DNA of 64,000 bases from Capsicum annuum (lineage: Eukaryota > Streptophyta > Magnoliopsida > Solanales > Solanaceae). Positions 57,311-64,000 of this stretch are shown here, one piece after another (position 1 is the first letter of the stretch; each line of letters starts with the position of its first letter). The position numbers were made by a program, and so were the translations under genes. The notes below the pieces were generated by a model that searched no databases, was not told where the DNA came from, and was given only the letters and a program-made list of their open reading frames with translations. The stretch covers positions 47,429,905 to 47,493,904 of the forward strand of contig NC_061121.1 in assembly GCF_002878395.1 (NCBI RefSeq), read 5' to 3'.

Positions 57311-59147
57311 ATGTCTCCTCCAGTTCGTGGAAAGCGTCAAAAAGGAAAGAGGGATGGGAGTGTACCACTTCAGGTTGTTGATGAAATCCCTCTGCAGCTT
57401 TGGTTATGATGGAATGCAATGGATACATTCGATTATGGCGAGATACATAAGTATTTGGGTTTTTTGACGAGTATCATGAGAATCAACCCTAATAAGGAAG
57501 TGATTGTTGCATTACTGAATTTCTGGGACATGAGAAATAATGTATTCGCTTTTCAGATTTTGAGCTGACACCGACTTTAGAGGAGATAACGGGCTATGTT
57601 GGATATGGGGATATGCATCGGAAGAAACTTATATCCCCAAGATTTATTTTGATAAACAGATTTTGCAAGCTCATGAACATACGGAATACAAAATAAGAAT
57701 CAATGAAAAAAGGTTGGGTTTCCTTGCAGTTTTTGTATGACAGATACAGAAAGCAAGAGGGGTTTTAAAAGTACGGTAAACAACTTTGTAATAAGGGGAG
57801 TTTTGAGGCTTGGAAAATTCATAGACGATTTGCATTCATGGTTTCCTTTTTAGGCACTATGGTCTTCCAAAAAATTAATATTCGTTTAGCGGGAGTAGTA
57901 CAAATACTGATTAAGAAAGATTACATTATGGTACCAATGATCCTAATCGATATTTACCGTGCTCTTACTATTTGTCAGAAGGGAAAGAGTTTTTTCGATT
58001 GATGTAATATCTTGTTACAGATGTGAATTGTGGAGCATCTTTATCAACGTCCTACAATGACAAGGTTTGATCCCGAACGATTTAATCGCATCAATGATTA
58101 CGAGGAAAGGATGGAGAAATATAAATGTCCAAAAGAAATTAGAGATTGGGTTAAGCTTTTTCGTTCTTTGACAGCAGATAAAATCACTTGGAATCTCCAT
58201 TGGTTCCCTTGGAGGCAAGTCATACATAGTTCTATCATTCGTCCGTTCTTGTTATTAATGGGTATTAGAGGTGTTCAACCGCATATTCCATTGAGGGTTT
58301 TACGTCAGCTAGGTAGGCGTTTAATAATTCCTATAACAGAAAACATGACTGAGTTTGTATTTGAGGTCAGACCAGAGATTCCACTTCCAGAAGATTTGGC
58401 CCAGCATATTTGGGAGGGTTGCCGTATTATGGGGATTGAAACAATGGTCATAGAGCGTGAGAAAGGAGAAGTGCACCCAGATTACCATGAATGGTTTGAA
58501 GAACAGTTGAGTTCGCCAGTCAGACCAGAAAGATCGATTAGGGGACTTATAGATCAGGAAGCTGCAATCAAGATAAGAATTGAGAGAGCCATGCGAGAAC
58601 ATCATGAGGCCAACCAAGCTTTGAGAGCAGAATTAGAGCATGCCAGGGAAAAAATAGACGAACAACAAAGGGAATTTGCTGAAGAGAAAGCTAAGTCAGC
58701 AGATATTGAGGTTGCACTTCGGGGACAAATCAAGATTGCTACCACTAGAGGGTCACACGTTGCAGTACTTACCGTATCTCACTGACAAAAACTGCAAGAA
58801 GTTGAAAAGAATATGCAAGAAGAATTTGATCGAGAGAGATCTCAGTGGATCCGTGAAGAAGAAATATTGCGAGATAGTTAGAGGTTGCTTTTACTCGTAA
58901 AAAGTGTACAAGAGAGATGGTTGATTTTCGAGATCGACAAGCCCACGAATGGGATCAGGCCTTCAGTTCTCTTCGAGTCAAGGTATGTCGTGTAGCACAT
59001 GATACTGCAAGAATGGGTTTGGATTATCAGCAGTTGGATCGTGATGACATTTTGGCACAAGTACCAACTTTCGCACAACGTCTTACTACTTCATTGGAGG
59101 ACATATACTTGAGCTTGGGAGGACATTTTAAGACGAAGTCTCCTTGA
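57311..59147 (+). pseudogene. Tat-B ORF1 (extra ORF upstream of gag), frameshifted
   Basis: The start ATG at 57311 gives MSPPVRGKRQKGKRDG. Then come VIVALLNFWDMRNNVF and, after a frameshift near 57557, DFELTPTLEEITGYVG, which resembles the N-terminal part of the plant DUF7745-type proteins found in such elements. The best stretch is 58030-58785: MEHLYQRPTMTRFDPERFN, DWVKLFRSLTADKITWNLHW and RPFLLLMGIRGVQPHIPLRV, then a charged coiled-coil-like region (ALRAELEHAREKIDEQQREF). After a stop at 58783 and a frame change the tail HEWDQAFSSLRVKVCRVAHD ends at 59147. Full length would be roughly 610 residues. The role of ORF1 in Ogre-type elements is not known. Stops at about 57407 and 58783 and several frameshifts make this copy inactive. 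Confidence 0.7.
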
Positions 59148-59699
59148 ATAGATAGTTGTTTTATTTGTCATAGTTTTTCTTTTTTCTGTTTTAAAACTTC
59201 TTGTTTAGATGTTATGTCTTTTAGTTTTCAGATGTTAGTTAGTAGGTTTTATTTTTGGAGTTGGGTCAGTTATTTTGTCGTATTTATATTATAGAATGTA
59301 ATAAAGTTGACTGTTTATTTCTATATATATTACTTATGTTTTACTTCACTTACTTTAAATATTTTCTTCAATAAAAGAAAATTCTGCTAAATTCCTCCCG
59401 AACTATGCAAGATCTGATTCATGTCCTGACATAATACGTAGGCAACCCTCCAAAGGGTTCGATCATAACTTTTGAAAAAATATATGCCTAGAAAAGCCGG
59501 GATGAAACACAAAGTCTTCCATGATAGGTTGGGAAATGCATATAGAAACATGACATATAACGTGGCATTATAATGTGTTAAATATATAACACTCACCCGT
59601 TTGCTACTTGGTAATAGAAAGATAAAGTAATTGGTGGTTGGTTTGTGGCTTAAACTGGCATCACATCCGTATAACACCAGATACAAGGGTAAAAGAAGA
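59148..59699 (+). other. Spacer between ORF1 and gag of Tat-B
   Basis: T-rich sequence, then one copy of the shared motif at 59397-59465 (GAACTATGC...CTGATTC...ATACGTAGGCAACCC...GGTTCGATCA). No gene is visible; it may hold the start signals of the gag message. Confidence 0.5.
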
Positions 59700-61550
59700 A
59701 TGACCCGCAGAGAGGGTATAGGGTCTGACAGTGAAGAAGAGCAGAATCAGTTGATTTCGCAGGAAGTAGCATCAATGGAAGAAATAAAATCATTGAAACA
59801 ATAGATGGAGGAGATGTACCAAGCTTGGTTGAATGGACAAGCCCCACCTTCTTCAATCCCTGGACTTTCGACTTTGAATGATCCAAATTCTGACCCAACT
59901 CAAACTAGTGATCCATTTTACCCACCAGGATTTGTCCCATTTGCTAATATGATTGAAGTTGCTAGTACTTCTACCATGCACCCACCGAATCTATCTATCG
60001 CAAATAACCCAATTTTTACTTCTGTAGCACCAGCTACTGTGAGTACTCAACTGACAATACCAAAAAATACGGGTAAACCAAGTCATGATATGTTGTATCC
60101 TCCTGAAATGACTTTCAAATCTCAAAATCCTATTATCATATTCATCAACGCGATACTCCTATCGTGATTGAGAAGATTGCCAAGAATGAGGAATAGGAGA
60201 ATATGGCTAGAAAAGTTAGAAGTCTAGAGCAGAGTATAAGAAATATGCAAGGATTAGGTGGACCAAAAAGTGTTTCATACAAGGATTTATGTGTGTTTCC
60301 TGACGTCCATTTGCCGATAGGGTTCAAAATGCCAAAATTTGACAAATATGAAGGACACGACGATCCTGTAGCCCATTTGAAAAATTTTTGCAATCAATTA
60401 AGGGGAGCATGAGGAAAAGAAGAATTATTGATGGCTTACTTTGGAGAAAGCCTTACAGGGATGGCTTCTGAATGGTTCATCGATCAAGACATTTCCCGTT
60501 GGCACGTATGGGATGACATGGCTTGAGATTTCATTCAAAAATTTCAATATAACATTAAGATAGTGCCAGATCGCACTACGCTTGCCAACATGAGAAAAAA
60601 ATATAACTGAACGTTTTCAAAAGTATGCCTTCAGATGGAGAGAACAGGCTTCAAGAGTCAGACCATCGATAAAAGAATCTGAAATGAGTGATATTTTTTT
60701 GCAAGCATAAGAACCTGATTATTTCCATTATTTGCTTTTTACTATTGGAAGCACATTTGCTGAAGTTATCAAAGTTGGAGAGCTGTTAGAAAATAGAATC
60801 AAGTCAGGAAAGATCATCAGCTAGGCCGATTTGAAAGCAATAACACAGGCAATTCAAAGTGGTGCAGGAAGTTTCAGGGAAAAGAAAAGAAACGAGGATG
60901 TAGCAACTGTTGTGACAGGTCCACGACAAAATTGGAGAGGTGCGCGTCAACCATACGCACAGAATCTATTATATTTCATTCTATCTCCCCAATATCCTAT
61001 TTATAATGCACAACCATATGCTCGGGCTCCTTCTTACCCGCAGTGGCGTGCACCAGCAATCCAAAATCATCCAATGCCCCCCCTCCGCAAGTTCAAAAAA
61101 ACCCTCCGAGGGCTAATTTTTGGCCTAGAGTAGAATTCAAAAAAGATAACATGGTAAAAGATAATTTCACTCCTATTGGAATATCTTACACCAGTTTATT
61201 TCATAGGCTAAGAAAAATGAATGTTCTAAACCTAATTGAGCGAAAGATCCCGAGTCCTCAAGAACTTGGACTATTCTAGAAGATGTGAATACTGTTCTGA
61301 TGCCCCAGGGCAAAACACAGAGAAATGTTGGTATCTGAAAAGAGCCATTAAAGAGTTTATTAATACCCAACAGATTATGGTAGAAAGTCCAGACGCTTCA
61401 AATGTCAATCAAAATCTGCTGCCAGATCATAATGAAACAAACATGCTTGAAGTGATACTCACTGGTGAAGATGCTACGATGTCCTTTAAGCCGATTATTA
61501 AAATTAAAACTGATTCGAAAAAATTAGCAAATGCTATGGATTTGACATAG
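59700..61550 (+). pseudogene. Tat-B gag, broken by stops and frameshifts
   Basis: The start ATG at 59700 gives MTRREGIGSDSEEEQNQLIS, an acidic N-terminus with a stop at 59802. A Pro/Thr/Ser-rich region (59805-60160) leads, after a frame change, to MARKVRSLEQSIRNMQGLGG (60203), YKDLCVFPDVHLPIGFKMPK and HDDPVAHLKNFCNQLRGA, the Tat gag core. Then follow LLMAYFGESLTGMASEWFI, FQYNIKIVPDRTTLANM, an AFRWREQASRV block, and FTIGSTFAEVIKVGELLENRI. A Tyr/Pro/Gln-rich stretch precedes CEYCSDAPGQNTEKCW (about 61287), a zinc-knuckle-like Cys cluster that binds nucleic acid in the family. At least five stops and three frameshifts are present. Confidence 0.8.
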
Positions 61551-63180
61551 AAAGAGCCTGTAGAAATGGAGGTGGTGATAGCAAAACCCGAATCATCGAA
61601 TGCTCCCTTGGTGATAGGGAAAGATATTTCATAAAATATTGGGTCAAGTCAAATAAAGATGAAACTCATTATTCCCAGAAGAGCCAATAAGCCTTTTTTA
61701 ATCATAAAAGGAGCTCTCATAGCTTCTATTGTTATTAAATCAGTGTCACAGCTGCCTATGGTTGATACCAAGGCTGTCCCTTGGAATTATAATCGTGTTG
61801 TGGTGATGCACAAGGGGAAAGAAATGATTGAAGATGTACATAAAATAGGGGGATTAACTCAATCTGGAAGATGTTATGCTCCAATAGAGTTAAGAAAGAA
61901 TAAATAAGGCAGTGAAGAATGAATGACAATTAAGAAGCCTGTCACTGATGAGGAAGCTGAAGAATTCTTAAAGAAAATAAAATTTCCAGAATATTCTATT
62001 GTGGAACAGTTAAAGAAGATACTAGCACAGATTTCTTTGTTGTCTTTATTGATACATTCAGAGGAACACAGCAAGGCTATAATGAAGATTCTTAACGAAG
62101 CATGTGTTCCCAATGAGATTAGAGTGAATCAGCTGAAAAAATTTGTTAGAAGAATCCTTGAAGCAAATAAAATTACTTTCTTAGACGATGAATTGACTAT
62201 GGAAGGTACTGAGCATAACAAAGGTCTGTATATTTCTGTGAAATATGAGAATTTCGTCCTCACTCGAGTGTTAATTGATGGAGGAGTAGGCGCTAAAATT
62301 TGTCCTATGTCAACTTTGCAAAATTTGAATGTTAATGTGGAGAGAATTCAACCTAACAATGTATGCGTTAAGGGTTTTGACGGATCAAAAACTGATGTCC
62401 TTGGTGAAATAGAACTCATATTGACAATCAGGCTTGTGGATTTTTCTATGGATTTCCAAGTGTTGAACATTGATGCTTCATATAATATATTATTGGGAAG
62501 GCCATGGATTCATAGGGATAAAGCAGTCGCATCAACGTTGCATCAAATGGTCAAATTCGAATGTGACAGACAAGAGATAGTTGTTCATGGTGAAGGAGAC
62601 TTATCCATGTATAAACACTACTCTGTTTCTTCCATCGAAAAAGATACTGTCAATGTGTTAATTCATCAAGCTTCTGAGGTAGTGGCTGTTGAGCATATCC
62701 TCGAGGGGAATCTCATCGCAAAACCACAATTGTCCTCTACATCTGTTATGGTAGTGAATGAAATGTTGAAGCATGGTTTCGAACCAGGAAAAGGTCTAGG
62801 GATGTTTGTTCAAGGCATAGTTCATTCGGTAAACCTCTATGAGAACTTTGGTACTTTTGGTTTGGGATATGAGCCTACTGCTGAAGATATAAAGAAGGCT
62901 AAAAGAATAAGAAAGAGTCATGGTCACTTACCAAGCCAATACTGCCACTTCACGAGTCTTTTATCAAATTCAGTGATGTCGGATCCTCCAAGTTACCTGC
63001 TGCAGAATCAATGAATGATGATGGTACAGAGTTGAGTGAAATTTTTTAGAATATGTTTATTGAAGATGATATGGTTGAAATCGGGAAAGGTACCGGCAAT
63101 GCAGATATGCAGTTTGTCGGCCCTGATGTCCAGCTTAATAATTGGGAGGCCACTTTTCTCCCTACTATGAAAGAGTCTTG
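61551..63180 (+). pseudogene. Tat-B protease region with G-patch-like motif
   Basis: Continues the gag frame with NYNRVVVMHKGKEM and AVPW near 61775. The longest clean frame is 61923-63014. It includes EEFLKKIKFPEYSIVEQLKK, then the aspartic protease site LIDGGVGAKICPMSTL at about 62269, where D-G-G takes the place of D-S/T-G, and YNILLGRPWIHRDKAV near 62480, the matching C-terminal protease block. Next comes MLKHGFEPGKGLGMFVQG (62765) with GTFGLGYEPT, a G-patch-like motif known from Tat-type elements. A one-base frameshift near 62950 moves the frame, after which PDVQLNNWEATFLP leads to MKESW at 63180 and an immediate TAG. Protease cuts the polyprotein; the G-patch is an RNA-binding type motif. 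Confidence 0.8.
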
Positions 63181-63376
63181 GTAGTTTATTTGTTTTTCTT
63201 ACAATCTTAGTAGCTTGTTTTTCTTTCTGTAATTTAAATAATTTTAGGATTGTAATTCAGACCTTTACCTTGGTATTTTAGGTTAAAACTCTTTCTAGCT
63301 TTGTTTTTAATAAAGTGCAGTCTCCTTTTATTTTATTTTGGGTCTGATGTTTATTTTTTATTCTTCTATCATACAG
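63181..63376 (+). other. Probable spliced intron between protease and RT of Tat-B
   Basis: A T-rich stretch of 196 bp begins GTAGTT right after ...GAGTCTTG and ends ATACAG before TTCTTTCTATGCC. Removing it deletes the TAG stop after the protease block and joins the upstream frame to the RT frame in phase. Ogre-type elements are known for an intron at this place, so the inference is well grounded, but splicing here has not been shown. Confidence 0.6.
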
Positions 63377-64000
63377 TTCTTTCTATGCCGATTCTAATGA
63401 TATGACATGCATGAAGAATTGTCAACCAGATTTAAAAACCCAATCTAATTATGAAATAATGAATAAAGAAGTTGAATACGATGAAGGAGAAGCATTTGAG
63501 AATATAAGTAAAGATTTCAAACAGTTTGAGAATAAGACAAATCTCAATTTGGAAGAAACTGAGGCGATCAATTTAGGAGATCATAAAAATATTAGGGAGA
63601 CTAAGATAAGTGTACATGTTCAACCACAACAAAAGAAACCTATAATTGAAGCTTTGCATGAGTATAAAGACATTTTCGCATGGTCTTATGATGATATGCC
63701 CGGTTTGAGCACTAATTTGGTAGTTCATACGTTACCAATTGATCTTGTTTTTCCTCCTGTTAAGCAAAAACTAAGAAAGCTCAAAACTAACATAAGTGTA
63801 AAGATAAAAAAGGAAATCATGAAGCAACTTGAGGCTAAAGTCATTCGAGTGGCCCAATATCCTACTTGGTTAACAAATATTATCCCTGTTCCAAAGAAGG
63901 ATGGCAAAGTTTGGATGTGTGTTGATTATCGTGATCTAAATAAAGCAAGTCCGAAAGATAATTTTCCACTTTCTAATATCCATAATTTGTTGGATAATTA
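63377..64000 (+). pseudogene. Tat-B reverse transcriptase, N-terminal part, cut by window end
   Basis: After an acidic linker (EVEYDEGEAFENIS and LNLEETEAINLGD) comes KPIIEALHEYKDIFAWSYDD with MPGLSTNLVVHTLPI. The RT proper follows: WLTNIIPVPKKDGKVWMCVD, then YRDLNKASPKDNFPLSN at about 63920-63980, and the window ends. No stop is seen in this part, so the frame itself may be intact, although upstream parts are broken; it is listed as a pseudogene for that reason. Compare the same block in Tat-A at about 44310. Confidence 0.85.

Larger units (their letters stand above)
53486..64000 (+). mobile_element. Tat-B: Tat/Ogre-like gypsy element, left part, continues past the window
   Basis: The 5' LTR (53486-55876) begins TGTAGACACGTGATTTTT, like the Tat-A LTR start TGTTGACACATAATTTTT. 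It is followed by a primer-binding site, a 1.4 kb leader, ORF1, gag, protease, a probable intron and RT, all on the plus strand. The 3' part and second LTR lie outside the window. ORF1 before gag and the protease-RT intron are hallmarks of Ogre-type Tat elements. The reading frames have stops and frameshifts, but fewer than in Tat-A. Confidence 0.85.

Noticed and set aside
58321..58617. 98-codon minus-strand frame
   Set aside because: Shadow of Tat-B ORF1, which has family similarity on the plus strand.

Overview
The window is plant nuclear DNA made almost entirely of nested, decayed transposable elements. I found no convincing host protein gene, tRNA, rRNA or CRISPR array. Base composition is AT-rich. 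The mixture of Ty1/copia, chromodomain Ty3/gypsy, Tat/Ogre-like Ty3/gypsy, a CACTA DNA transposon and a short MITE with CAGTGGCGGAGCCA ends resembles repeat-rich pericentromeric DNA of a Solanaceae species (tomato, potato or pepper type). The family-level guess rests on remembered similarity of the repeats and is an inference.

Layout. 1-0.8 kb: minus-strand end of a Ty1/copia pol. 0.8-3.5 kb: very decayed sequence, possibly more of the same copia element. 3.53-15.78 kb: a CACTA (En/Spm) transposon with both terminal repeats, palindromic subterminal repeats at both ends, a TNP2-type transposase pseudogene and a second, intron-containing TNPA/Ptta-type pseudogene. A 73+89 bp minisatellite in its non-coding part is split by a 2.67 kb solo gypsy LTR with target-site duplication TTAAG. 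15.8-18.4 kb: AT-rich sequence with a hAT-like MITE. 18.4-18.9 kb: an LTR fragment. 18.9-25.5 kb: a minus-strand gypsy (chromovirus-like) element that lacks its 5' LTR. 25.5-27.4 kb: an LTR and primer-binding site of a non-chromovirus gypsy on the plus strand.

27.37-52.48 kb is a minus-strand Tat/Ogre-like element (called Tat-A here). Its left LTR is truncated. Its coding region is internally deleted, so that reverse transcriptase is joined to the integrase C-terminus. It is itself interrupted at 31.17-40.96 kb by a complete minus-strand chromodomain gypsy (Tekay/Del-like) with two LTRs, a tRNA-iMet-type primer-binding site, a polypurine tract and a perfect GATAC target-site duplication. 52.48-53.49 kb is unassigned. 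53.49-64 kb is the left part of a plus-strand Tat/Ogre-like element (Tat-B): 5' LTR with a 100-N assembly gap, primer-binding site, long leader, an extra ORF1 before gag, gag, protease with a G-patch-like motif, a probable spliced 196 bp intron, and the start of reverse transcriptase, cut by the window edge.

How it fits together: the order of insertion can be read from the nesting. The Tekay-like element is younger than Tat-A, and the solo LTR is younger than the CACTA element. Nearly all coding regions carry stops and frameshifts, many of them C-to-T or G-to-A changes as expected in methylated, silenced DNA. The most interesting items for follow-up are ORF1 and the intron of Tat-B, the RT/IN deletion joint and repeated U3 palindromes of Tat-A, the CACTA subterminal palindromes and minisatellite, and a TACGTAGG-containing repeat shared by both Tat elements. 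None of these amounts to a clearly new system.
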